The notes under the pieces are model-generated. The model was given only the letters and a program-made list of their open reading frames with translations, ran no database searches and was not told where the DNA came from. The translations under genes and the position numbers were made by a program. From Khoudiadiopia massiliensis (lineage in GTDB: Bacteria > Bacillota > Clostridia > Tissierellales > Peptoniphilaceae), in the NCBI GenBank assembly GCA_900290095.1, contig OKQS01000002.1, positions 1-64,000 on the forward strand: a stretch of 64,000 nucleotides of DNA, read 5' to 3'. This document shows positions 24,724 through 33,782 of this stretch, one piece after another (positions within the stretch are counted from its first letter, which is position 1; each line of letters opens with the position of its first letter).

Positions 24724-27312
24724 TTATGCTTGGTCGGCTTTAATAAAATCAAGTCCCTTCTTCCCTGCAGTCATAATAAGCTTATCGCCGTCGCCTACTT
24801 CCCCGCTCAGTATCTTCCTACCAAGCATGGTTTCAACATTCTTTTGCAGGTAACGTTTAATGGGTCTTGCGCCGAATTGGGGTTCATAAGCCTCTTCCAG
24901 TATCCTCTTCTTTGCGGAATCATCAGCCTCTATGCTGATATTCCTGTCTTCCAGCCTCAAGGCTATCTTTACAATCTCATGGTCAATGATAGTCTCAAGC
25001 ACTTCCTTGGTCAAAGATTTGAATAGAATTATATCATCAATCCTGTTAAGAAGTTCAGGTCTGAAATGACTTTTTAGGGCTTTTTGCACCCCTTCTTCCG
25101 CCTCGTGGCTGATCTGCCCATGTTCATCCATGCCTTCAAGTATAAGCTGTGACCCTATATTTGAAGTCATGATTATTATAGTGTTTTTAAAGTCCACGGT
25201 CCTGCCCTGATTGTCGGTCAAGCGGCCGTCATCAAGAACCTGGAGCAAAATATTGAATACGTCCGGATGGGCTTTTTCAATCTCATCAAAGAGAACTACA
25301 GAATATGGGTGCCTGCGAACAGCTTCCGTCAGCTGGCCGCCTTCTTCATAGCCTATATAGCCCGGGGCTGAACCTATTAGCCTGGATACCGAGTATTTTT
25401 CCATATATTCGGACATATCAATCCTGACCATGTTTCTCTCGTCATCGAACATGGCTTCTGTTAAAGCCTTGGCAAGCTCAGTTTTACCGACTCCGGTTGG
25501 GCCTAAGAATATGAAGGATCCTATTGGCCTCTTCTCATCCTTGAGTCCCGACCTGGCCCTGATTATGGCATCGGAAACCGCATTGACTGCCTGGTCCTGG
25601 CCTACCACCCTCTGTTTAAGAATGTCAGGCAAGCTGAGAATCTTATTTCTTTCACTTTCAGCAAGCTTTGATACAGGAATTCCCGTCCACTTTGAAACGA
25701 CTTCGGCAATCTCCTCCTCGGTCACCTCTTCTTTTACGGCATCCTTGTCCTCTTCCAGCCTGACTTCAGACTCGTCCAGCTTATTTTTCAAGTCGTTCAG
25801 CTTTCCATAACGAAGGGTCGAGGCTTTCTCATAGTCATAGTTTCTCTCGGCCTCTTCAATCTCGTGTTCAACCTTCTCAATCTCTTCCTTTAATGTAGTC
25901 TGGTCTTCCAGGGCCTTCTTTGAATTTTCCCACTTCAGGAAGCCCTCATTGTACTCCTCTTTCAGGTCGGCCATCTCTTTCTCCAAGTCCTCCAGCCTCT
26001 GCTTGGAAGCCTTGTCATTTTCTTTCTGAAGGGCAACCTTTTCTATTTCAAGCTGAAGGATGCGTCTCCTCACATCATCCAGTTCCTGAGGCATTGAATC
26101 CAGGTCGGTCCTGACCATTGCCGCAGCTTCATCCATAAGGTCTATGGCCTTATCCGGCAGGAAGCGGTCGCTTATATACCTGTCTGAAAGTGTAGCTGCC
26201 GCCACAACGGCCCCGTCCGATATCCTGAGTCCGTGGTGCATTTCATACTTTCCCTTTATTCCTCTCAAAATCGAAATAGTATCCTCAAGCGAAGGCTGGT
26301 CTACTATGACCTTTTGGAAACGCCTTTCCAGGGCCCCGTCCTTTTCAATATATTCCCTATATTCATTTAAGGTGGTGGCCCCGATCAGCCTGATTCTCCC
26401 CCTTGAAAGTGCAGGTTTCATGAGGTTTGAGGCATCCATGGCTCCGTCGGTCCTCCCGGCCCCGACAATGAGGTGGAGCTCGTCAATGAACATGATTATA
26501 CGTCCCTCGGACTCCTCAACCTTTTGAATGACGGCCTTGAGCCTCTCTTCAAATTCACCCCGGTACTTGGCCCCGGCCAGGAGCATGCCCAGATCCAGTT
26601 CGTAGATCATCAGGTCTTTTAACTGGCCGGGAACATCACCTTTAACGATTCTTTGAGCAAGGCCCTCCACGATAGCGGTTTTTCCGACTCCGGGATCGCC
26701 TATAAGTACCGGATTGTTCTTGGTCCTCCTCGACAGGATCCTAATTACATTTCTGATCTCCTCGTCCCTGCCAATGATTGGATCTCCCTTGCCCTCCCTG
26801 GCAATGGCTGTCAAGTCCTTTCCGTACTTTTCGAGTATGTTCTCGCTTTCCTCGGGATTGTCCGATGTGACCTTTCTTGAGCCTCTTACTTCCATGAGCT
26901 TCTTCCTAAAATCATTCTCATTGATCCCGTATTTTTTAAATATTTCTTCCGAAGGTATGTTTTTTTCCTGCAAGAGGGCTAAAAAGAGGTGTTCAACCGA
27001 GATGTACTCGTCCCCCATCTCCTTTGCCCTGTCCTCGCTTCTTAAAAGCACCCTTTGGAAGACAGCATTGGGATAAACCTGGCTCTGGCCCTGCTGGGTA
27101 GGCAGATTATCAACCGCCCTCTTAACATCAACCCTGTACTCACGGGTCTTCACTCCCATGGCATCTAATACTCTTGAAACCGTGCCGTCGGAATCCATGC
27201 ATAAGGCTAAATTTAAATGAAGATCCGTTACTTCAGGATTTCCGTTTTTAACGGCCGCCTTTTGAGCATCCTGAATGGCCTCCAAACTTTTTTGTGTATA
27301 TTTTCCTTCCAT
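24724..27312 (-). CDS. clpB: ClpB disaggregase
   Basis: ClpB (862 aa) is a hexameric AAA+ chaperone that extracts proteins from aggregates with DnaK/DnaJ. In order: N-terminal Clp repeat domain (1-145), first AAA+ module (GDPGVGKTA, Walker [10 protein letters not shown]), coiled-coil middle domain with heptads (~400-525), second AAA+ module ([29 protein letters not shown]) and the small C-terminal domain. The middle domain and lack of the ClpP-binding loop support ClpB rather than ClpA/C. AGGAGG precedes the ATG, 54 bases after dnaJ. Confidence 0.97.
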   Translation of the reverse strand: MEGKYTQKSLEAIQDAQKAAVKNGNPEVTDLHLNLALCMDSDGTVSRVLDAMGVKTREYRVDVKRAVDNLPTQQGQSQVYPNAVFQRVLLRSEDRAKEMGDEYISVEHLFLALLQEKNIPSEEIFKKYGINENDFRKKLMEVRGSRKVTSDNPEESENILEKYGKDLTAIAREGKGDPIIGRDEEIRNVIRILSRRTKNNPVLIGDPGVGKTAIVEGLAQRIVKGDVPGQLKDLMIYELDLGMLLAGAKYRGEFEERLKAVIQKVEESEGRIIMFIDELHLIVGAGRTDGAMDASNLMKPALSRGRIRLIGATTLNEYREYIEKDGALERRFQKVIVDQPSLEDTISILRGIKGKYEMHHGLRISDGAVVAAATLSDRYISDRFLPDKAIDLMDEAAAMVRTDLDSMPQELDDVRRRILQLEIEKVALQKENDKASKQRLEDLEKEMADLKEEYNEGFLKWENSKKALEDQTTLKEEIEKVEHEIEEAERNYDYEKASTLRYGKLNDLKNKLDESEVRLEEDKDAVKEEVTEEEIAEVVSKWTGIPVSKLAESERNKILSLPDILKQRVVGQDQAVNAVSDAIIRARSGLKDEKRPIGSFIFLGPTGVGKTELAKALTEAMFDDERNMVRIDMSEYMEKYSVSRLIGSAPGYIGYEEGGQLTEAVRRHPYSVVLFDEIEKAHPDVFNILLQVLDDGRLTDNQGRTVDFKNTIIIMTSNIGSQLILEGMDEHGQISHEAEEGVQKALKSHFRPELLNRIDDIILFKSLTKEVLETIIDHEIVKIALRLEDRNISIEADDSAKKRILEEAYEPQFGARPIKRYLQKNVETMLGRKILSGEVGDGDKLIMTAGKKGLDFIKADQA

Positions 27313-27331
27313 AATTTTCCTCCTATATGTT

Positions 27332-27359
27332 AAAAAGCAGAGCGGGATTTAACTCCCGC
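27332..27359 (-). promoter_or_regulatory. Hairpin between dnaJ and clpB (attenuator-like)
   Basis: Minus-strand GCGGGA/TCCCGC (6-bp stem, 6-base loop) followed by TCTGCTTTTT. It is a modest terminator or processing site that could lower clpB expression relative to dnaJ. Confidence 0.45.
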
Positions 27360-27366
27360 CCAAAGC

Positions 27367-28362
27367 TTATCTTTCCGTTTCTTGCAATTTCCTATACAGA
27401 TCTTCTCTTTCCGGGCTCATACTTTCCGGATTTACAATGACCACTTCAAGAAAAAGGTCTCCCCTCTTTCCCTTTCTGTCTGTATATCCTCTTGATCTTA
27501 CCCTAATCTTTCTTCCTGTCTGACTATGTTCCGGTATCTTTACTTTTATCTTTCCTTCAAGAGTATTGACCGTCTTTTCACATCCGAAATAGGCCTGCCA
27601 AGGATAAATTTCCAAGTTTTGACTTATATCAAGTCCATCGAGCTTATCCCAATCCCTGACTTTTACCTTCAAATATAAATCGCCGTCAAGATCTGCCTTT
27701 TTCCCGCTTATTTTTATGGATTGACCCTGCCTTATTCCTCCCGGCCATTTGACCTTTATATTTTTGCTCTGACCGTTTATGCTGAAGGCCATATCTCGGT
27801 CTCCGCCTTTAAAGGCTTCTCTGAGGCTCAGGTCAATCTCTCCTCTATACTTCATAGCTTGGCTCTTTGCCCTGCCTTGTGCCGGTCCGGCTCCAAAGCC
27901 CGATCCGGTTCGTCCCGACCTCGATCCTTGACCTGAGAAAATATCCTCGTAAGATCCGAAGTTACCAAATCCGCCGAAATGGGATCCCCTTCCTGATCCG
28001 CTTCCACCGAAGATCATGTCAAAAAAGTCCGAGAAATCACCGGCTCCCGCATTGGTGGTGTAGGTGTATGTTCCGCCCCCATTACCTGTAAATCCCGAAA
28101 ATCCGAAATCCTCGGGATTGAAGTTTTGTCCACCTTGGAAATTATAGGCAGAACCGAAATTGTCATACTTCTTTCTTTTATCCTCATCGCCCAGAACTTC
28201 ATAGGCTTCATTGATTTCTTTAAATTTTTCCTGTGCATCTTTATCGTCCGGATGCAAGTCGGGATGATGCTTTTTTGCCAATTTTCGATAGGCTTTTTTT
28301 ATATCGGCCTGGCTTGCTGACTTCTCAACCCCAAGCGTTTTATAATAATCTTTATATTCCAC
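27367..28362 (-). CDS. DnaJ-type co-chaperone without zinc finger (CbpA-like)
   Basis: Class II J-protein (331 aa). The J domain (1-70) contains HPD in [11 protein letters not shown]. It is followed by a Gly/Phe/Ser-rich linker (~80-170) and a C-terminal DnaJ_C domain (~175-325); no CxxCxGxG zinc-finger repeats are present. It stimulates a DnaK partner, which is not in the window. I chose the GTG at 28360-28362, preceded by GGAGGGG, so the J domain starts [12 protein letters not shown]; longer readings would include the promoter. First gene of dnaJ-clpB-asnA. Confidence 0.9.
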   Translation of the reverse strand: MEYKDYYKTLGVEKSASQADIKKAYRKLAKKHHPDLHPDDKDAQEKFKEINEAYEVLGDEDKRKKYDNFGSAYNFQGGQNFNPEDFGFSGFTGNGGGTYTYTTNAGAGDFSDFFDMIFGGSGSGRGSHFGGFGNFGSYEDIFSGQGSRSGRTGSGFGAGPAQGRAKSQAMKYRGEIDLSLREAFKGGDRDMAFSINGQSKNIKVKWPGGIRQGQSIKISGKKADLDGDLYLKVKVRDWDKLDGLDISQNLEIYPWQAYFGCEKTVNTLEGKIKVKIPEHSQTGRKIRVRSRGYTDRKGKRGDLFLEVVIVNPESMSPEREDLYRKLQETER

Positions 28363-28396
28363 TTGCCCCTCCTTTGACCATCTTTGATCTACTAAT

Positions 28397-28425
28397 ATTA
28401 TAGACACTTCAAGCTCAATAATCAA
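28397..28425 (-). promoter_or_regulatory. dnaJ-clpB promoter
   Basis: Minus-strand TTGATT (28420-28425), 17-base spacer, perfect TATAAT (28397-28402), about 35 bases before the dnaJ GTG. Confidence 0.75.
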
Positions 28426-28442
28426 GGCTTTTGGCCTAATTT

Positions 28443-28469
28443 TTATCACTCTTTATCCCGGAGTGATAA
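28443..28469 (-). promoter_or_regulatory. CIRCE-like HrcA operator
   Basis: TTATCACTC-N9-GAGTGATAA is a perfect inverted repeat that differs from the CIRCE consensus (TTAGCACTC-N9-GAGTGCTAA) by one base in each arm and has exactly the 9-base spacer. The arms extend to 12 bp (28440-28451 and 28461-28472). It lies 17 bases upstream of the -35 box of the dnaJ-clpB promoter, further upstream than usual for CIRCE, and touches the T tract of the preceding terminator. It implies HrcA control of the dnaJ-clpB operon. Confidence 0.65.
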
Positions 28470-28504
28470 AAAGGCCGCCAGGCGAAGAGCCTGACGACCT
28501 TTTG
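28468..28504 (-). terminator. Terminator of the lipoprotein gene (repeat copy 1)
   Basis: Minus-strand AAAAGGTCGTCAGGC-TCTTC-GCCTGGCGGCCTTTTT, a 15-bp stem with U tract. Nearly identical to the terminator at 29266-29305. Confidence 0.92.
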
Positions 28505-28565
28505 TGCTTTTATTGATTTGCAATTTGAGGAATTAGACAGGTGATGTAATATAGGATCAACTGTT

Positions 28566-29171
28566 CTATTGGATTTCAAAGGCTTTCTTGTCAAAACCAT
28601 TCCTGAATGGATAAATTTTCTCTCCACTTTCCAAGCTTGTGAAATATACGGTTTCCAAGGACATATAATACCCGGTGTTGCCTTTACCATCCTCATATTC
28701 TATATTAGTATAACCCGGCTCATCTATTCCTCTTGAATTGTTGATGTATGGGCCTTCTACACGCTTAAAACTATCTTCTTTTATGTTGTATACAAAATAG
28801 TAATCGTCAAAAGATTGATAGTCATAGAATGCAGTTATTATTACTTCATTGGTATCTTTCTCAAGGAATATCTCGACTCCTGAAAATTCTGAATCAAGAT
28901 TAAATGTTTTATTCACATCAATTCCGTAAGCTCTTGTGATCCTCTTTTCCAATTTATCGTAAACGAAAAACGTATCACGTGTAGTAATGGCTGCATATTT
29001 TTTTGATTCTGTTACAGTTACAGCCCCTGTCGCATCAAAATTAATAATTCTATAAGATGGAGATATTAGGCAAAGCCCCGATGAAAGAGTTTTAGACTTT
29101 TCTTCCTCCTTTCCACATGAATTAAGAAAAACAAGGAGGATTAACAGTAAAGAAATTATTCTTTTTTTCAT
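28566..29171 (-). CDS. Lipoprotein of unknown function
   Basis: Small predicted lipoprotein (201 aa). The signal sequence MKKRIISLLLILLVFLNSC ends in lipobox LNSC with Cys19 as the likely lipid-modified residue, followed by an acidic/lysine linker. The mature part is rich in Tyr, Phe, Asp and Glu with beta-strand-like alternation (AAITTRDTFFVYDK, YYFVYNIKEDSF), which suggests a small beta-propeller or sandwich but no family I can name. It has its own promoter and its own terminator, so it is a single-gene unit between NAGPA-CWB2 and dnaJ. Confidence 0.75.
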   Translation of the reverse strand: MKKRIISLLLILLVFLNSCGKEEEKSKTLSSGLCLISPSYRIINFDATGAVTVTESKKYAAITTRDTFFVYDKLEKRITRAYGIDVNKTFNLDSEFSGVEIFLEKDTNEVIITAFYDYQSFDDYYFVYNIKEDSFKRVEGPYINNSRGIDEPGYTNIEYEDGKGNTGYYMSLETVYFTSLESGEKIYPFRNGFDKKAFEIQ

Positions 29172-29211
29172 AAAAACTCCTTTCTATGATCATGGACTTA
29201 TTGCTAATAGT

Positions 29212-29240
29212 ATTATATCAATTAGTGTATTGAGTGTAAA
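29212..29240 (-). promoter_or_regulatory. Lipoprotein gene promoter
   Basis: Minus-strand TTTACA (29235-29240), 17-base spacer, perfect TATAAT (29212-29217). Confidence 0.75.
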
Positions 29241-29265
29241 TATATTTCTATTTATAAATAATCAC

Positions 29266-29305
29266 AAAAAGGTCGCCAGGCGGAGAGCCTGACGACCTTT
29301 TGTGA
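29266..29305 (-). terminator. Terminator of the NAGPA-CWB2 gene (repeat copy 2)
   Basis: Minus-strand AAAAGGTCGTCAGGC-TCTCC-GCCTGGCGACCTTTTT; flanking ATCACA and TGTGAT extend the symmetry. It ends the long activase-suf unit. Confidence 0.92.
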
Positions 29306-29319
29306 TTTATTGCTTGAAT

Positions 29320-31983
29320 TTACTTTACAAGAACTCCAACCATATCCTCAACGGCCTTGCTTATAGCATTGTTTCCGCCAATGATTGTACAATCTTCAGC
29401 CTTAACATTTTCTATAAGCTTGCGGCAGGGTGCCGGAATATCCTTTCTGCTCAGAAGCAGTATGGCCCTGTTCAAGGCACCGGCTAAAGGCCCTGCCGTC
29501 ACCGAGTCGATAAAGTTGTCTCCCCTTGTTAGGAGAAGGCCTGCCCCCTTATTAACAAGTTTACCGGCAATGAGGGCAGATGTTTCATAGCGGGTCTTTC
29601 CGGCAATCCTTGATGTCTCTATTCCCATCGCCTTCAATTCATTTTCAACTTTTGATGAAACCGCAGCCGGACCGCCAACTATAATAACCTGCTTAGCACC
29701 TGCATTCACCAGGCTTTCCTTCGTAGCTTTTGAAAGCCTGTCCCTATCGGTCAAAAGTAAGGGGCGGTTTTCATTTATTGAAAGGGCTGATACTGAAAGG
29801 GCATCCGGATAGTTTACTCCGCTTGCCAGGTAGAAGATGTCTGAAGATCCCACCATCTGAGATATTTTCACAGCTGTTTCATATCGGTCATTGCCACCAA
29901 TTCTCTCGGTTTCGTAGCCCAGCTTTTTCAGCTCTTTTTCTATAGAATTAGGAACGGCACTATTGCCACCCAAGATGACAACCTTCTTGATATTCTTTTC
30001 AGAGAGGGCTTTCAAGGTCTCCCTGTTCAGCTTATTTCCGCCTGTCAAGAGGATGGGTGCCTGCTCTTTATTTGCAAGCAATCCTGATACTAGGGCATCC
30101 GGATAATTTTCCGATGATGCTAAGAGGGCTGTCCCTTTAGATGACATCTTATAAGCTATATTCTTGGCCGTGCCGAAGCGGCTTTCCCCGGCCAGTCTTT
30201 CAATATTCTTCTTTGCCTTTATTATGACCGGGATGTCCAAGGACCTGTCGCCGAAAGATACTTTCAAGCTGCCTTCAGCTTCCTTGTCCCCGGCCTTGAA
30301 AAGGCCATTTTCATCAATATTTCCGAGTTCCGGACTTGAAAGCTCATAGGTTAGTGAGTTGCTTTCAAGCTTTATAGACTTGGAATCCGTTTTTCCGAGA
30401 ATTTCCAGCTGAATCTCGCCTCCCGGCTGGACCATCAAGCTTCCGGGCCCATATTCAAGGGATTTTACCGAATTCACAACCCTAAGTTTAATCTGCCCCT
30501 TGGCTCCTCCCGGATATTGGACCTCAAGAGTGCCTTCTCCTGTCTGTCCTCCGGCAACAAACTTATCTCCCTGCTGCTTTCCCAGGTTTGAGCTGAAGGT
30601 CAGCTTGCTCGTGTTTATGGATACGGGGTCAAAGTTATCATCTGTTCCTTTAACAACAGGCTTGACCGACTGGCCGGTCCCTACAACTATTTCATCGGAA
30701 TATCCCTTTTCAGGATAAACATGGAGCCTTGTTAAAGAAGTTCCGTTCCTCCTGGGCTTAACGAAAAGCAGGGCATTTCCCACAGCCCTGTCCCACCTGT
30801 CGGACGGCTGGTTGACTTTTACGGCATTGGTAAACCCGGGCATAGTAATAAAAACTGTGGAGGATCCGCCCCCGTCAAAGCCCATGACGTTTTCCAAGCC
30901 GAACTTGTCTCCAACCTTGACCTTGTCCTCAAAAGACAGGCCTCTTGCCGAAGAGCGACGACCGTCATTTTCCATAACCAGGACCCTGCCGTCGGCACTA
31001 TATAATAAAGAAGTCCTGGGATGAATTCCTGTCTGCTTAATCCTGGAAGTATTTACTCCCGACATTTTAAGGGGCCTGAAGACGCCAATGGCCTGGTCAA
31101 CACTCGACCAATCCACGTCTCTGGCATTGGAAGTTATGGTCACTGTAATTGGGCTGCCTTTTTTCAAGCTTGACAGCATTGCATAGTCCCTGGAATTTTT
31201 ATGGCAGGATATTATCCACTGGTTTTTCCCCAGTGGGGTGTTGTTTCCTGATGACTTGTTTCCCACCTGGTAAACATCGTTTACTTTTCCTGTGAATTCC
31301 CCGCCTATTTTCAAGCCCCTATATGAAGAAGATGTTACGTCTACAAGGACCTCAACTCCCTCCTTAGACGACCTGCTTCTGTTTAAAAAATCTCCGGTCA
31401 ATAAGTAATTGCCGCTCTCATCGCCCATTCTCTCTTTGTTGAGCTGCTTGATCGGGGCTGTGCCTTCAGAGGTTTTGGCATATATGTCAACTCCGGGATA
31501 GCCATAAACCCATCCCTTGCCCTTGATGAATCCCAGGGTCAATGTCGATGTTTCAGGAGTTGTGATAAGGTAACCGTCGGTTATGACCATTCCTTTAGGA
31601 TTTCCGTTGTCTTTGAAACTGTCTCCGTTTACCGCAAAAACAACCGTGTATCCGGCTTTTTCATAGCGATTAACCATGCTCTTTACGGTTTCATTGCCGT
31701 AAACATACCTACCTACCGTAACTTTGGGAGCCAAGTTCATGTTGTTGGAATTGTACTCAAAAAGCTGGCTGAATTGCCTGCCCCACCTGTTATTGCTCCT
31801 GATCTGGCTCCAGACCAGGCCCGGGTGGATTTCCCTGGAAAATGAGCTTGTGACCTTGCCCAAGCCTCCAAGATTGTCTCCCGGCTTAAAGTCATCAGCC
31901 TTGACCTCGATTAGGGGTGTCAAGACTAAAGCCAGGGCTAAGATAAGACCCAAAAGTCTTTTGTAAAAGTTCCCTTTTTTCAT
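29320..31983 (-). CDS. Secreted phosphodiester glycosidase (NAGPA domain) with three CWB2 repeats
   Basis: Exported wall protein (887 aa). After a signal peptide (1-29, ending IEVKA) comes a NAGPA domain (PF09992, phosphodiester glycosidase; about 70-405) recognised by VFAVNGDSF, IHPRTSLLYSADGRV, ENVMGFDGGGSST and the closing RAVGNALLFV. This family removes GlcNAc capping from phosphate esters in lysosomes and occurs in bacterial wall or exopolysaccharide proteins. A linker with Ig-like beta segments (~410-575) leads to three CWB2 modules (ERLAGESRFGTA, ERIGGNDRYETA, SRIAGKTRYETS). It starts 21 bases after sufU, so it is probably the last gene of the suf unit. A substrate in a phosphate-containing wall polymer is an inference. 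Confidence 0.88.
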   Translation of the reverse strand: MKKGNFYKRLLGLILALALVLTPLIEVKADDFKPGDNLGGLGKVTSSFSREIHPGLVWSQIRSNNRWGRQFSQLFEYNSNNMNLAPKVTVGRYVYGNETVKSMVNRYEKAGYTVVFAVNGDSFKDNGNPKGMVITDGYLITTPETSTLTLGFIKGKGWVYGYPGVDIYAKTSEGTAPIKQLNKERMGDESGNYLLTGDFLNRSRSSKEGVEVLVDVTSSSYRGLKIGGEFTGKVNDVYQVGNKSSGNNTPLGKNQWIISCHKNSRDYAMLSSLKKGSPITVTITSNARDVDWSSVDQAIGVFRPLKMSGVNTSRIKQTGIHPRTSLLYSADGRVLVMENDGRRSSARGLSFEDKVKVGDKFGLENVMGFDGGGSSTVFITMPGFTNAVKVNQPSDRWDRAVGNALLFVKPRRNGTSLTRLHVYPEKGYSDEIVVGTGQSVKPVVKGTDDNFDPVSINTSKLTFSSNLGKQQGDKFVAGGQTGEGTLEVQYPGGAKGQIKLRVVNSVKSLEYGPGSLMVQPGGEIQLEILGKTDSKSIKLESNSLTYELSSPELGNIDENGLFKAGDKEAEGSLKVSFGDRSLDIPVIIKAKKNIERLAGESRFGTAKNIAYKMSSKGTALLASSENYPDALVSGLLANKEQAPILLTGGNKLNRETLKALSEKNIKKVVILGGNSAVPNSIEKELKKLGYETERIGGNDRYETAVKISQMVGSSDIFYLASGVNYPDALSVSALSINENRPLLLTDRDRLSKATKESLVNAGAKQVIIVGGPAAVSSKVENELKAMGIETSRIAGKTRYETSALIAGKLVNKGAGLLLTRGDNFIDSVTAGPLAGALNRAILLLSRKDIPAPCRKLIENVKAEDCTIIGGNNAISKAVEDMVGVLVK

Positions 31984-32004
31984 AGCGACCTCTTCCTAAT
32001 TTTC

Positions 32005-32445
32005 TTAACTTTCTTTTCTCTTATCAATCAAGTCTCCCAATGTGTTCCAGCAAAGCTCGGCACATTTTACCCTCTGGGGCATATAGGAAATGGAACTGAG
32101 GGCTGAGGCATCACCCAGGGATTCTTCAAGCTCCTCGGGATCCGTCTTCTCCCCTCTTATCATTGACAGGAAGTCTTCAACCTTTTCCTTGGCCTCTCCC
32201 AAGCTCAGGCCCTCTATCAATTCACACATGAGGGAAGTTGATGCCTGGCTTATAGCACAGCCATGGCCTGTAAACGAAGCCTTACTGATTTTATCCCCGT
32301 CAAGTTTTAATTGCAATTCTATCTCATCCCCACATGAGGGGTTGTGGCCTTCTTCAACTATGTCCGCTCCTTCAAGCTCATGGTGGTAGTCGGAAGAAGC
32401 TGCGTGTTGCATGACTATCTGTGAATATACCTGCTTCAAGTCCAT
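32005..32445 (-). CDS. sufU: Zinc-dependent sulfurtransferase SufU
   Basis: SufU (146 aa) takes persulfide sulfur from SufS and passes it to the SufBCD scaffold. The three conserved cysteines are in NPSCGD (about 39-41), HGCAIS (about 62) and KCAELCW (about 127), with the Asp of NPSCGD completing the zinc site. An insertion between the second and third cysteine regions separates SufU from IscU. GGAG precedes the ATG. It follows sufS by 41 bases. Confidence 0.95.
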   Translation of the reverse strand: MDLKQVYSQIVMQHAASSDYHHELEGADIVEEGHNPSCGDEIELQLKLDGDKISKASFTGHGCAISQASTSLMCELIEGLSLGEAKEKVEDFLSMIRGEKTDPEELEESLGDASALSSISYMPQRVKCAELCWNTLGDLIDKRKES

Positions 32446-32486
32446 GCCTTTCTCCTTTCAAATTTTGATCGCATAAAAGCGGCTTC

Positions 32487-33782
32487 CTATTTTAAGCCCA
32501 TAATTTCCTTAGCGCTGTCCAGGGCCTTCATAAGCAGGTCCACTTCCCGGATTGTATTGTAAAATGCAAAGGAAGCCCGGCACGAAGCTGTAAGGCAGAG
32601 GCTCTTGTGGAGCTGCTGGGTACAGTGGTGGCCGGCCCTTATGGCAATGCCTGCTGAGGCGTCAACTATGCTTGAGAGGTCATGGGGATGGCAGGAATTA
32701 AGATTGAAAGCCACTGCGGCCCCCCTGGGCCCCTTGATCGGCCTATAAACCTGACAATCTCCTCTTTCTCTGAGGAGGATTGCGCAGTATTCGGCCAGGG
32801 CATTTTCATAATCCGAAATATTATCAATGCCTATGTTTTCAATATATGTGAGGGCGGCATCAAGGCCTACAGCCCCTCCCACATTCTGAGTCCCGGCTTC
32901 GAATTTATAGGGAAGCTGGGCATAGGTTGCCTCACTGTCATAGACGTATTCAATCATTTCTCCGCCATAAAGGAAGGGGGGCATTTTTTCCAAAATCTCC
33001 TCTTTCCCATACAGGACTCCTATTCCGAAGGGGGCAAGCATTTTATGGCCCGAGAAGGCCAGGAAATCACAATCCAGGTCCTGAACATCTATGCTTTCAT
33101 GGGGGGCATATTGAGCCGCATCAACAATGGCTATTGCGCCGACCTCGTGGGCCTTCTTAACCAGTTTTTTTATATCATTTATGCTGGAAATAACATTGGA
33201 AGCCCCGGTAAAGGCGAAAACCTTGGTTTTCTCCGTGAGCTTCTTGTTCAGGTCATCCATATCCAAGCAAAAGTCATCATCTATGTCCACATAGTCAAGC
33301 TGAGCCCCTGACCTTTGGCAGGCAAACTGCCAGTTTACCGAGTTGGAATGGTGCTCCATCCTAGTTACAAGGACCCTGTCTCCGGGCTTGAGATAATTTA
33401 GGCCCCAAATATATGAGATAAGGTTCAATGATTCTGTAGTATTCCTGGTGAAGATTATCTCCCTCTCAGACCCGGCATTTATGAACTTCTGAACATGCTT
33501 CCGGCTTTTCTCATAGGCCTCTGTTGCCAAGAGGCTCAGTCTGTGATTTCCCCTCAGGGGATTGGCATTCTCATGGCTGTAAAACTCCATAAGTCTGTTG
33601 AGCACTTGTCTCGGCCTCTGAGTGGTTGCGGCATTATCCAGGTATATTATGGGACTGTCCGATTCGAGATAGGCGAAATCTTTTCTTATTTTTTCCAAAT
33701 CGAAAGGCGGGTTATCAAGAAAGGCTTTTAATTCTTCCTTGGTAGGAGACCCTCCCTCCCTAACATTCTTAAGCCGGCTCAT
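32487..33782 (-). CDS. sufS: Cysteine desulfurase SufS
   Basis: PLP-dependent group II cysteine desulfurase (431 aa) that takes sulfur from cysteine for Fe-S cluster assembly. Landmarks are YLDNAATTQRP near residue 48, the PLP lysine in FLAFSGHKMLAPFG (about 240) and the catalytic cysteine in RAGHHCTQ (about 384). A 30-residue N-terminal extension rich in charge precedes the fold. The ATG lies inside the last codons of sufD (14-base overlap). Confidence 0.95.
   Translation of the reverse strand: MSRLKNVREGGSPTKEELKAFLDNPPFDLEKIRKDFAYLESDSPIIYLDNAATTQRPRQVLNRLMEFYSHENANPLRGNHRLSLLATEAYEKSRKHVQKFINAGSEREIIFTRNTTESLNLISYIWGLNYLKPGDRVLVTRMEHHSNSVNWQFACQRSGAQLDYVDIDDDFCLDMDDLNKKLTEKTKVFAFTGASNVISSINDIKKLVKKAHEVGAIAIVDAAQYAPHESIDVQDLDCDFLAFSGHKMLAPFGIGVLYGKEEILEKMPPFLYGGEMIEYVYDSEATYAQLPYKFEAGTQNVGGAVGLDAALTYIENIGIDNISDYENALAEYCAILLRERGDCQVYRPIKGPRGAAVAFNLNSCHPHDLSSIVDASAGIAIRAGHHCTQQLHKSLCLTASCRASFAFYNTIREVDLLMKALDSAKEIMGLK

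Noticed and set aside
32682-33311. 209-codon open frame antisense to sufS
   Set aside because: It mirrors the codon pattern of sufS, has no ribosome-binding site and no recognisable domain.
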